Source of the DNA: CAYMPH01 sp964529415
Lineage (GTDB): Bacteria; Spirochaetota; UBA4802; UBA5550
DNA length: 64,000 nucleotides
NCBI GenBank assembly: GCA_964529415.1
Contig: CAZGWD010000002.1
Location: 1 to 64,000, forward strand
Direction: 5' to 3'
Part shown: one piece after another, positions 1 through 8,564 of the stretch
Numbering within the stretch: position 1 is the first letter of the stretch
How the letters are laid out: each line of letters opens with the position of its first letter
The notes under the pieces: model-generated
The model's input: the letters and a program-made list of their open reading frames with translations, nothing else
What the model was told of the DNA's origin: nothing
Databases searched by the model: none
Position numbers and translations under genes: made by a program

Positions 1-147
1 AAGCTTATTACAATTATATTTATTACTGAAACCTTCTACAAGTTTTTCCTTATGCTCAAACACTCTTCGTTTTAAATTATTCGTTACACCGACATAAAGA
101 ATAGAATTGTATTTGTTTGATATTATATAAACATAATATTTTTTCAT
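1..147 (-). CDS. GIY-YIG nuclease domain protein (C-terminus outside window)
   Basis: The minus strand encodes 49 residues from an ATG at 145-147 and runs off the window edge. The N-terminus carries the GIY-YIG signature in the form VYII followed ten residues later by LYVGVTNNLKRR, which is typical of small single-domain GIY-YIG proteins (UPF0213/YhbQ type, about 80-100 residues). Such proteins are putative DNA-cleaving or repair nucleases and are often found as dispersed copies in low-GC genomes. The catalytic glutamate expected further downstream is not in the window. The family call is firm and the biological role is not known. Confidence 0.8.
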   Translation of the reverse strand, partial: MKKYYVYIISNKYNSILYVGVTNNLKRRVFEHKEKLVEGFSNKYNCNKL

Positions 148-168
148 TTTATAATAACTGCACTATGA

Positions 169-205
169 GATTCCGGCATGCCGCTGTCGCTTCAGCCGGA
201 ATGAC
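169..205. repeat. GTCATTCC-type dispersed hairpin repeat, single copy
   Basis: The arms ATTCCGGC (170-177) and GCCGGAAT (195-202) form a perfect 8-bp stem, ending in the sequence ATGAC. A near-identical hairpin lies at 15200-15234. It sits in a non-coding gap between the GIY-YIG fragment and the SDR gene, both on the minus strand, so it may also act as a transcript end. Confidence 0.6.
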
Positions 206-248
206 AAAAAATAAAACGACCAGGGCTGAAGGATGACTAAACAGTCTT

Positions 249-1046
249 TTAAACAAGTTTCCTTAGCGTTTTCTCAAGCAGCCAGGCTGTAATTCTTTTC
301 GGAGTCAGATACGAGAAAAAATTTGCAGCCTTATTCGGAAATCCGGCCACAACAACACATCTGCCCTTGAACAATGCGTTCAATCCTGTTTCAGCAACCT
401 TGCGCGGATCCATTGCGCTGGAATTTGAAATTTTCAAATAAGTTTTATTGGTTATGCCTGCGCCTTCATCAAAACCAGTGCTCATGAATCCGGGAATAAC
501 GCATGTAACAGCCACGCCTTTTTTTTTCAGTTCATAATGCATTGATATAGAATAACTGTGCGCAAAACTTTTACTCGCAGCATACGGCGCGAAATATGGT
601 ATCGGCTGCAGTCCCACAACTGAACCTACATTTAGAATATGTCCGCTGCAGCGCGCGATCATATCCCGGGCAACAAGAGACGACAGCGTCATTGGAGATA
701 TTGAATTTAAAACTGCAAGCTGCTCCATATCGTCGCAGTCCTGATCAGAACAGCTTCCAACCATTCCGCGGCCTGCGTTATTTACAAGAAGGGAAATTTC
801 CAGCTTGTTTTTCCTGCACTGATTATATAGTTTTTTCGCGCCGCCGGCAATAGAAAGATCTGCAGGCATTACAATTGCCTTTATTTTATATTTTTTTTCA
901 AGCTCAACAGACAGCGATTTCAGTAATTTTCCATTTCTGCTTACAAGAACCAGGTCATATCCCCTTTCAGCAAGAAGATGTGCAAACTGAAGTCCAAGCC
1001 CGCCTGAAGCGCCTGTGATCAATGCACGTTTTATATTATCATCCAT
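249..1046 (-). CDS. short-chain dehydrogenase/reductase (SDR)
   Basis: A 265-residue NAD(P)-dependent oxidoreductase of the classical SDR family. The cofactor-binding TGASGGLG motif is at residues 11-18 and NNAG at 89-92. The catalytic Ser142, Tyr155 and Lys159 (YAASK) are all present. The short C-terminal extension after the Rossmann core (AWLLEKTLRKLV) and the sequence style resemble the DltE/YqjQ-like SDRs that act on lipid or ketone substrates, but the substrate cannot be read from sequence. The start is supported by an AAAGGAT ribosome-binding site. It diverges from the activase gene across a 257-nt gap, so the two have separate promoters. Confidence 0.9.
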   Translation of the reverse strand: MDDNIKRALITGASGGLGLQFAHLLAERGYDLVLVSRNGKLLKSLSVELEKKYKIKAIVMPADLSIAGGAKKLYNQCRKNKLEISLLVNNAGRGMVGSCSDQDCDDMEQLAVLNSISPMTLSSLVARDMIARCSGHILNVGSVVGLQPIPYFAPYAASKSFAHSYSISMHYELKKKGVAVTCVIPGFMSTGFDEGAGITNKTYLKISNSSAMDPRKVAETGLNALFKGRCVVVAGFPNKAANFFSYLTPKRITAWLLEKTLRKLV

Positions 1047-1198
1047 ATATTTATCCTTTGAAAATATTTTATTATCTGCATGCTATTCATCGGGAATAGA
1101 GGTTTATTGTCAATATAAAGCGCAAATCTCCCTTTCAAAAAAAACTTGTATTTTAATGACCCCGCTGAATTTTGTCTATATTTCTATACATTGAAGGA

Positions 1199-1227
1199 TT
1201 GCACGGAGCATCGGTCATTTATTTATA
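1199..1227 (+). promoter_or_regulatory. candidate sigma70-type promoter for the activase fusion
   Basis: TTGCAC at 1199-1204 is followed after 17 bases by TTTATA at 1222-1227, about 77 nt upstream of the chosen start. The match is partial in an AT-rich region, so this is a tentative call. Confidence 0.35.
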
Positions 1228-1303
1228 TTATGATATATTAATAATAGATAAACAATAGCAGTTTACCTTCCTTTTTAAGATAAATTTGAGGAGAAATTAT
1301 CCC

Positions 1304-4300
1304 ATGACTATAAACCAGAAAGATTCAATTGTAATTGGAATAGATCTTGGATCTGTTACAGCTAAAATAGTATTTCTCGATTCAGAACGGAATGTACTTG
1401 AAAGCCATTACCTTCGCCACAGAGGTCATCCGGGACAGGTTCTGCTTGATGTTCTTTCTGACATGTTCACGCGTTTCCCTGAGGAAAAAATTACATCAAT
1501 AGGAATTACAGGTTCCGGAGGCAAACGCATTTCAGGAATAATCGGAGCTACGTTTATTAATGAAGTTATTTCAGAAACTATGGCTATCAGTTATTTATAC
1601 AAAGATGTCAGATCAATAATAAATATCGGCGGACAGGATTCGAAGCTGATACTTGTTGGAAATAACGGCAAAGCAGGAGATTTCATTGTTGAAAATTTTA
1701 CAATGAATACTCTCTGTGCCGCAGGGACAGGCGCATTTCTGGACCAGCAGGCTACCCGTCTCGGCGTTAATATTGAAAATGAATTCGGCGAACTTGCGAT
1801 GAAATCAGACAATCCTCCAAGAATTGCCGGTAGATGCTCTGTATTTGCAAAGAGCGACATGATTCACCTTCAGCAGAAAGGAACAGCACAGCATGATATA
1901 ATAGCAGGACTGTGTTTTGCAATGGCAAGAAACTTCAAGGCAACCATTGGCAAGAACATGGCCATAGAAAAAAATGTTGCTTTCATCGGAGGAACAGCGA
2001 GGAACAAGGGAATGGTCAGGGCTTTCGAGGAAGTTCTCGGCCTTAAACCAGGCGAACTGATAATACCTGAACATAATTCCCTGATCGGCGCGATCGGAGC
2101 AGCGTATAATGTGTTTGATAAAAATATTCCATTCAAGGGGCTTAATTCAATCCGCGACTACCTGAAAAAAGTTGTAGATAAAGAAGATGGATTCGAACCA
2201 TTATCTATCCGCGATGTTCATCTGCTTTCAAAAGAGGAAAATATCCCGTTTCATAAACAGGGAGAGAAAATAAACGCATACCTCGGTGTTGATATCGGAT
2301 CAATCAGCACGAATATCGTTCTTATCGATGAAAATAAAAATATTATAGCAAAGGAATATCTCAGAACCGGAAGCCAGCCCATAGAAGCAGTCAAGCAGGG
2401 GCTGCGTGAGATCGGCCAGGACATGGGGGATTTCATTAATATTCTCGGAGCCTGCACAACAGGATCAGCAAGATATCTTATTGGAGATTTTATCGGAGCT
2501 GATATTGTCAAGGACGAGATAACAGCACACGCGCGGGGAGCCAGGGAAATTGACCCTAATGTGGATACAATTTTTGAAATCGGGGGCCAGGATTCAAAAT
2601 ACATCAGCCTCGAAAACGGAGCAATTGTAGATTTCGAGATGAACAAGGTATGTGCTGCAGGGACAGGTTCATTTCTCGAAGAGCAGGCTGAAAGATTAAG
2701 CATAGATATAAAAGATGAGTTCAGCCAGTTCGCACTCTGCGCAAAAGATCCGAGCAGATGCGGAGAGCGCTGCACTGTATTCATGGAATCCGATCTTGTT
2801 CACCACCAGCAGAAGGGCGCGCCTAAAGAGGATATTGTTGCAGGACTTGCATACTCCATAGTTTATAATTACATCAACAAGGTTGTGGAAGGACGGCGCA
2901 TTGGAGAAAATATTTTCTTTCAGGGCGGAGTCGCTTTCAACAAAGCAGTTACAGCAGCTTTTGAAACTATAATCGGCAAGCCAATCACAGTGCCTCCTCA
3001 CCATGAAGTAATGGGAGCATTCGGAGCTGCACTTATTTCTCTGGACAGAAACATGCAGGAGCAATCTGAAAAAACATCCAAATTCAAAGGCTGGGATGCT
3101 GCAGAACAGGAATATGAAATAAAAACTTTTGAATGTAAAAGCTGTTCGAACAGCTGCATCATAAACCGGGTTTCTTTCGGACCTGAAAGTGTATTCTACT
3201 ATGGAAGCAGATGTGACAAGTATGATATCAAAAAAGACGACAGCGGAATTTTAAATATTCCTGATTATTATACAATTCGAGACAGATTACTTCGCACAAC
3301 CTATGACCGTGAAGTTGAAGCGGGCAAAGGAATTTCAAAAATCGGAATACCTTTATCAATGATTATATATGAAGATTTTCCTTTCTGGAAAGCGTTCTTC
3401 ACTGAAATCGGGTGTGAAATTATTCTATCTGATCCGACAAACAAAAGCCATATTAACGCTGGTCTTGAAACTGTTGTAGAAGAAACCTGCTTTCCGATTA
3501 AGGTTCTTCACGGACACATTCTTGAACTGATTGAACGGAAGGTTGATTATGTTTTTCTTCCATACATGATGGATATGTGGAGCGACAGTACGCGACTCAA
3601 GGAAACTCTGCTTTGCACATATGTTCAGGCTGCGCCGGATATGGTGAAGATAGCAATCAATTTTGAAAAAACCGGAGTCAAGCTTCTGTCGCCGATTGTC
3701 AAGCCGTCTGTAGGACATTCATTTGTCGTGAATGAATTATATAAAAGCGTTGGAACTGAACTTGGAGTGAGCAAATCTGCAATTTCAAAAGCAGTTAAAA
3801 CAGGACGGGATGCATTAACCCGTTTCAGAAACAGCATAAAAGCCGAGGGTGCAAAAGCCATGACTGACCTCAAGGACGATGAGATAGCAATTGCTCTTAT
3901 CAGCCGCCCGTACAACGGCCCAGACAGAGGTATCAATCTTGATATTCCGAGAAAATTAAACAGTCTCGGAGTTAAGGTTATACCAATGGATTTTCTTCCG
4001 CTTGCATCGGAGGATATTCAGGACGAGCTTCCGAATATGTACTGGTGGTTCGGTCATCGCGCACTGAGTGCTACAAAAATCATACGCGACAATCCGAAAC
4101 TTTTTCCTGTTTATATCAATAACTTTGCATGCGGGCCTGATTCCTTTTCTCTGCAGTATTTCAGATACATGATGGGAGACAAACCGAGCCTGATACTTGA
4201 AATAGACGAGCACAGCGCAGATGCTGGAATCATGACCAGAGCTGAAGCATTTATAGACAGCCTCAGGAACAATCTGCACAAAACTTATGGGAACATGAAG

Positions 4301-5584
4301 GATCTGCCTATTGGAACAAAACCTGACGTGGTTGGAAAATCACTTCTTACATCAGGGAAAAAACTTTATCTGCCTTACATTGTAGACCATGTTTATGCTC
4401 TTGAAGCAGCTCTCAAAGCAAACGGTATCAATGCAGAGGTGATGCCGAAAACAGATGATGAGAGTCTGCTCTGGGCAAGGAAATACACTAACAACAAGGA
4501 ATGCTTTCCATACATTGTAATCACAGGCGATATTGTCAAGCAGACACAGATGGCAGATTTCGATGCGAAAAATTCTGCGTTTTTCATGCCGGCAGGTAAC
4601 GGAGTGTGCAGACTCAATCACTATGAATCCATGCAGAGGCTTGTTCTTGAAGATTTAGGCTTTCCGGATGTAGAAGTCTACGCACCTACTGCTGAAAAAG
4701 CCATGATAGATATGGGACGCGTAAACCGCCGCCTGCCGCTTGATTCGTGGACTTCAATAGTTGCGTCAGACTGCATATTCAAGGCGTTTCGCCAGACAAA
4801 ACCGTACGAAATAAATAAAGGCGAAACAGAAGAGGTATACAAGCGTACAGGAAAAATGATCTACAACACAATGCTTACTAAAGGAAATATTGTAAACACG
4901 ATGAAGCTTGCGCGCAGGGAATTTGATTCCATCAAAACTGATAAAAGTATTATCAAGCCCAAGATAGGAATCATCGGAGAGTTCTATTTAAGATGGCACC
5001 CGTACAGCAACAATAATATAATAAACATGATTGAAGAGATGGGAGGCGAAGTTGTGGCGCCTACAGTTGCGGAAAACATGCTGCATTTCAATCACGTAGT
5101 ACTGAATGAATCATCAAGAAAACACAGATACGGAGAATGGACAAACATGTTCGTATCTGATAAATGGCAGCATTTTCAGGAGAATAGGATATTCAGGCCT
5201 TTCGAGGATTTTCTTGAAATTTATCCTGAGCCGTCAGTTCAGGAACTTGAAGATATTGCAGCACCATACTCTAATGAGATTATAGAAAATGAAATTTCCA
5301 TAAGCATAGGAAAAGCGCGATGGCTTGTTGAGAAAAAAGGAATCAGCGGCATAATAAATCTGATTCCATTTACATGCCTGCTCGGAACTCCGATTGCAGC
5401 AATGCTTAAAACATTAAAAGAGGATTTCCCTGAAGCAGCAATGACTACATTCAAATTCGACGGTGCAGCGGATGTTAATGTTCGTACTCGTCTTGAAGCT
5501 TTCATGCACCAGGCTCAGCAGTATGCTGATACAAAGGCTGGCGTTAAAGAAGATAAAAAAAAAAAAGAGAAAATTATAGCTTAA
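1304..5584 (+). CDS. double ASKHA activase fused to dehydratase-like domain (acyl-CoA dehydratase activase-related protein)
   Basis: This 1426-residue protein carries two BcrA/BadF/HgdC-type ATPase domains (about 8-272 and 325-600). Each has the ASKHA phosphate motifs (GIDLGSVTAK; GVDIGSIST), a GGQDSK motif and the two cysteines that in family members bridge a [4Fe-4S] cluster across a dimer: Cys138 (CAAGTG) and Cys178 in the first, Cys450 (CAAGTG) and Cys490 in the second. The C-terminal half matches the DUF2229 / HgdB-like region. In one chain the two ATPases could form the cluster site and pass electrons to the C-terminal module. The substrate is unknown for this widespread anaerobe family. 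A TTG at 1286 in the same frame was not used because it overlaps the GAGGAG ribosome-binding site at 1288-1293; ATG 1304 is correctly spaced. Confidence 0.9.
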   Translation: MTINQKDSIVIGIDLGSVTAKIVFLDSERNVLESHYLRHRGHPGQVLLDVLSDMFTRFPEEKITSIGITGSGGKRISGIIGATFINEVISETMAISYLYKDVRSIINIGGQDSKLILVGNNGKAGDFIVENFTMNTLCAAGTGAFLDQQATRLGVNIENEFGELAMKSDNPPRIAGRCSVFAKSDMIHLQQKGTAQHDIIAGLCFAMARNFKATIGKNMAIEKNVAFIGGTARNKGMVRAFEEVLGLKPGELIIPEHNSLIGAIGAAYNVFDKNIPFKGLNSIRDYLKKVVDKEDGFEPLSIRDVHLLSKEENIPFHKQGEKINAYLGVDIGSISTNIVLIDENKNIIAKEYLRTGSQPIEAVKQGLREIGQDMGDFINILGACTTGSARYLIGDFIGADIVKDEITAHARGAREIDPNVDTIFEIGGQDSKYISLENGAIVDFEMNKVCAAGTGSFLEEQAERLSIDIKDEFSQFALCAKDPSRCGERCTVFMESDLVHHQQKGAPKEDIVAGLAYSIVYNYINKVVEGRRIGENIFFQGGVAFNKAVTAAFETIIGKPITVPPHHEVMGAFGAALISLDRNMQEQSEKTSKFKGWDAAEQEYEIKTFECKSCSNSCIINRVSFGPESVFYYGSRCDKYDIKKDDSGILNIPDYYTIRDRLLRTTYDREVEAGKGISKIGIPLSMIIYEDFPFWKAFFTEIGCEIILSDPTNKSHINAGLETVVEETCFPIKVLHGHILELIERKVDYVFLPYMMDMWSDSTRLKETLLCTYVQAAPDMVKIAINFEKTGVKLLSPIVKPSVGHSFVVNELYKSVGTELGVSKSAISKAVKTGRDALTRFRNSIKAEGAKAMTDLKDDEIAIALISRPYNGPDRGINLDIPRKLNSLGVKVIPMDFLPLASEDIQDELPNMYWWFGHRALSATKIIRDNPKLFPVYINNFACGPDSFSLQYFRYMMGDKPSLILEIDEHSADAGIMTRAEAFIDSLRNNLHKTYGNMKDLPIGTKPDVVGKSLLTSGKKLYLPYIVDHVYALEAALKANGINAEVMPKTDDESLLWARKYTNNKECFPYIVITGDIVKQTQMADFDAKNSAFFMPAGNGVCRLNHYESMQRLVLEDLGFPDVEVYAPTAEKAMIDMGRVNRRLPLDSWTSIVASDCIFKAFRQTKPYEINKGETEEVYKRTGKMIYNTMLTKGNIVNTMKLARREFDSIKTDKSIIKPKIGIIGEFYLRWHPYSNNNIINMIEEMGGEVVAPTVAENMLHFNHVVLNESSRKHRYGEWTNMFVSDKWQHFQENRIFRPFEDFLEIYPEPSVQELEDIAAPYSNEIIENEISISIGKARWLVEKKGISGIINLIPFTCLLGTPIAAMLKTLKEDFPEAAMTTFKFDGAADVNVRTRLEAFMHQAQQYADTKAGVKEDKKKKEKIIA

Positions 5585-5623
5585 ATTTAAATAACCGCAT
5601 TATTCCTGAAACGTAAAAAGAAA

Positions 5624-5704
5624 AAAGGAGATATGGAGATTCAAGAGATGATTAGATTAAAAAATCATTTATCCCCATATCTCTACTATCTCCATATCTC
5701 TTTT
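5624..5704. terminator. long inverted repeat, likely bidirectional terminator
   Basis: The arms 5624-5640 and 5688-5704 match at 16 of 17 positions, with A-rich and T-rich outer flanks. The right-hand side holds a second direct copy of CCATATCTCT, so alternative pairings exist. It lies between the convergent activase and MMPL genes, as expected for a shared terminator. Confidence 0.6.
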
Positions 5705-5733
5705 ACTTACACCTAATTGTAAAAATGTTAAGT

Positions 5734-8280
5734 TTACCCTTTCCCTTTCGGAATAAGTATTTTCCTGTCCTCAGAGAATTGAAGCAGAGCAGGCATTAGA
5801 GTAAATGAAACCACAAGTGCTGATGCCAGGCCGAATACTGCAAGTTCCGCCATTGAATGAAGGCCCCTATGTCCCGAGAAAAAAAGCGAAGCCCAGCCGA
5901 TCAAAGCAGTGATTGTTGAACCGGCAACAGCAGCGCCTGAATGACGCAGCGCAAACATTACTGAACGGTTTTCGAGATACCTGTTATAAAGATATATTCC
6001 ATTGGATATTCCAAAACCGAGAACCACCGGAAACACAACTATATTTACATAATTAATTTTCCAGTCTGTTATATACATAAGTCCCAGCATCCATATCATG
6101 CCCACTACGAGTGGCGCCATTGCGAAAACAAGCGCGCGCTGATCACGGTATGCAAGCAGTATTATCAGAAGTATTATTCCTGCAACCAGTAAAGGGAATA
6201 TCTTTCCATCGCGGATTACAATTATTGCGAGATTGGCCATCAAAATCATGTGGCCGGTAGCATGATACTCCTTGCCGTCAACATTAATGATACCGACCTG
6301 CTTTGTAAATTCGACAGTCTGCCTGCTGTCTGTAACAGATCCTTTTGGTATAATCAGCGTAAAGTATCCCTTCTCGCCTGATGCTGTAATCGGCCTGAAC
6401 TGCTTTAAAAGATCCGGCGGTACATCTTTCATGGTAAAAGGTTTAGTCTTGAGAGCTTTTTTTACCATTCCGATAATTTCTTTGTTTTCCCCTGTAACCA
6501 GTTCTTTAGGGACGTCAACAAGTCTTTTTTCAATCTGATTAAGTATTTCCCTTGTTCTCAGCTGCTGTTCCATTGGAGGAACGATTGTAAATATAGAAAT
6601 TATCTGCTGTATATGAGGATATTTTTCCTTATTTGCAAGCTCGTCATGCAGCTTTTTAGCTTCTTCAATTGTAGGTGCATATATTACAGAAGGAAGCCCT
6701 TTACGGCCGAAACGCTTTTCAATTTCATCCTGCAATATCAGAGCAGGAGTGTCGCCTGTCATGAATTTCCTGCTGTCATAATTGAATTCTATTCGAGTGG
6801 CAAACCATGCTATGCCTATGGTAAGCAGAATACTTACTGCAAGAATCTTTCCTGCAAATGGATAAGGCTTATGCAGACGGTCTGCTTTTTTTGTTTCTTT
6901 ATAATTCACTATAAGACTTTTTTTGAAATCAGGCTTTACCCTGTCAATTATCAGATATAGAGCCGGAAGAAAAACATACATCATTACAGCAGTTATTAAA
7001 ACACCGCCGCCTGCCATCAATCCGAAGTGGGAGAATCCCTTAAAATCCGCAAGAGTAAGGACAAAAAACGATGATGCTGATGTTATGGCGCTGAAAAAAG
7101 ACGACGTGCCTGCATGAAGATATGTCTGACGTATGCTCTCTTTAAGGTCGCCCCGGTTGGTAAACTCCTCGCGGAAACGCAGGATAAAATATAAACCAAA
7201 ATCTATACCAAACCCCATTAGAATTGCAGCCAGGATGGAAGTTATTGTATTTAATTCGCCGAGAGTAATTTTTGCAAAACCATATGTCATTATTACGCTC
7301 ATAACAAGTGTAATCATCAGGAGTATAACCTGGGAAGGACGGCGCAGAACGAAGAAAAGAAAAAGTAAAATTCCAATAAATGCAACTATCGACGTTGGAA
7401 GAATTGCGCGCTCCATCTGCATTGAGTCTTCAAAGGTTATTTTAAATTCTCCTGTGATTCCGAATGTTATTTCAGATTTATCAGCAGGTTTCTGTTTATC
7501 TCCATAAGCCTCCCTGAGCTTAATACCCCTGGCGTTTGTATCGTTGAATTTTTTCAATACCGCATCAACATTGCTTAAAAGTTTTCTGCTGAAATCAAGA
7601 TCATTCGGTATGCCGTTCGCATCAATAACAATGAGGAGCATTTCTTTTGAAGAATCTATATTGTATTCATCATCAACAAATTTGGAATTGACATTTTTAT
7701 ATTTATCAACAAGTTCCTTAAGCCGGGTATCTGTTTCAGAATCATCAGATTTCGCCCCGAGCTGTTCCCGGGTCATGGTACGGATTTTCTTACGCATCAG
7801 GCTGAACGCTTCCTCAAGGTCGTCTACTTCAATAAAATATGCGAGATGATCTCTTATGAAGCTGATATCCTGACGGCATGTAACTGCCCTTACCTCGGGA
7901 ATTTTGCGAAGATCCGCAGAAAGTTCATCTGCAGTCTTTTTCATGTTTTTTACATCATTGCCTCGCAGGGCGATGAAAAGATTTCCATAGCCTCCGGTCA
8001 GCTTTGCAATCTGCTTGGTTGCAACCACACTTGGAAGATTCTGCGGAATCAGCTCGAGCTGGTTATAGTTGATAGTGAGCCTTAAAGTCTGCAACAAAGA
8101 CAGTCCTACTATAAAAAGAATCAATATTGCTATAGTTCCTGGATTTTTTACAAGCTTCTCTGTCAGAAAATTAACAATTTTTTCTCTGACTAATATTTTC
8201 TTCGCCGGATCTGCTTTTTTCGGCTGTTCTTTAGGCTGCTTTTTTTTCCTGGGCTGATCTTTTATTGTTTTTACTTTCAT
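5734..8280 (-). CDS. MMPL/RND-superfamily exporter
   Basis: An 848-residue inner-membrane protein with the duplicated RND layout: a Lys-rich cytoplasmic N-terminus (residues 1-50), one membrane helix, a large periplasmic loop, a five-to-six-helix block (about 295-460), a second periplasmic loop, and a second helix block near the C-terminus (about 690-835). Members of this MMPL/HpnN-like group move lipids or other hydrophobic molecules to the outer membrane using the proton gradient. The membrane blocks are intact, including the Gly/Asp-rich fourth-helix region GFGIDFGLYF and its duplicate VLGFGISNGIYLY, where the Asp is replaced. No adaptor or outer membrane partner lies next to it. Cargo is unknown. 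Confidence 0.88.
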   Translation of the reverse strand: MKVKTIKDQPRKKKQPKEQPKKADPAKKILVREKIVNFLTEKLVKNPGTIAILILFIVGLSLLQTLRLTINYNQLELIPQNLPSVVATKQIAKLTGGYGNLFIALRGNDVKNMKKTADELSADLRKIPEVRAVTCRQDISFIRDHLAYFIEVDDLEEAFSLMRKKIRTMTREQLGAKSDDSETDTRLKELVDKYKNVNSKFVDDEYNIDSSKEMLLIVIDANGIPNDLDFSRKLLSNVDAVLKKFNDTNARGIKLREAYGDKQKPADKSEITFGITGEFKITFEDSMQMERAILPTSIVAFIGILLFLFFVLRRPSQVILLMITLVMSVIMTYGFAKITLGELNTITSILAAILMGFGIDFGLYFILRFREEFTNRGDLKESIRQTYLHAGTSSFFSAITSASSFFVLTLADFKGFSHFGLMAGGGVLITAVMMYVFLPALYLIIDRVKPDFKKSLIVNYKETKKADRLHKPYPFAGKILAVSILLTIGIAWFATRIEFNYDSRKFMTGDTPALILQDEIEKRFGRKGLPSVIYAPTIEEAKKLHDELANKEKYPHIQQIISIFTIVPPMEQQLRTREILNQIEKRLVDVPKELVTGENKEIIGMVKKALKTKPFTMKDVPPDLLKQFRPITASGEKGYFTLIIPKGSVTDSRQTVEFTKQVGIINVDGKEYHATGHMILMANLAIIVIRDGKIFPLLVAGIILLIILLAYRDQRALVFAMAPLVVGMIWMLGLMYITDWKINYVNIVVFPVVLGFGISNGIYLYNRYLENRSVMFALRHSGAAVAGSTITALIGWASLFFSGHRGLHSMAELAVFGLASALVVSFTLMPALLQFSEDRKILIPKGKG

Positions 8281-8564
8281 TAACTAATTCCTTTTTCCTT
8301 CATTATTCCATTATTTCAACAAGTAAGGGTAGTTTCATTTTTTTAAATAACATTTCAATTTTAATATCACATTTAACAATAAAGCGCTTATTGGCAAGAA
8401 AAAAATCTTGGGCGATTTGGACAGGAACACACCGGTTGTGCATTCATCCATTTTGTAATGCCCGTTCCGGAAAATATAAGTCTTCCTGAATACATGCCTC
8501 AAAAAAATTACCGGAGGCGGGCTGTTTCATCCGGCTGTCCATATATTTCACAAAGAAGTGATTC

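Noticed and set aside
1286..1304. TTG start for the activase fusion at 1286
   Set aside because: It overlaps the GAGGAG ribosome-binding site; ATG 1304 is correctly spaced behind that site.
1805..2784. Long minus-strand open frames inside the activase fusion (for example 2251-2784)
   Set aside because: They lie opposite a strongly supported coding frame and their translations have no family features; they reflect codon bias of the real gene.
8281..8564. Possible small RNA or gene in the gap between the MMPL and hybrid kinase genes
   Set aside because: I saw no convincing hairpin with T-run, promoter pair or ribosome-binding site with an open frame.
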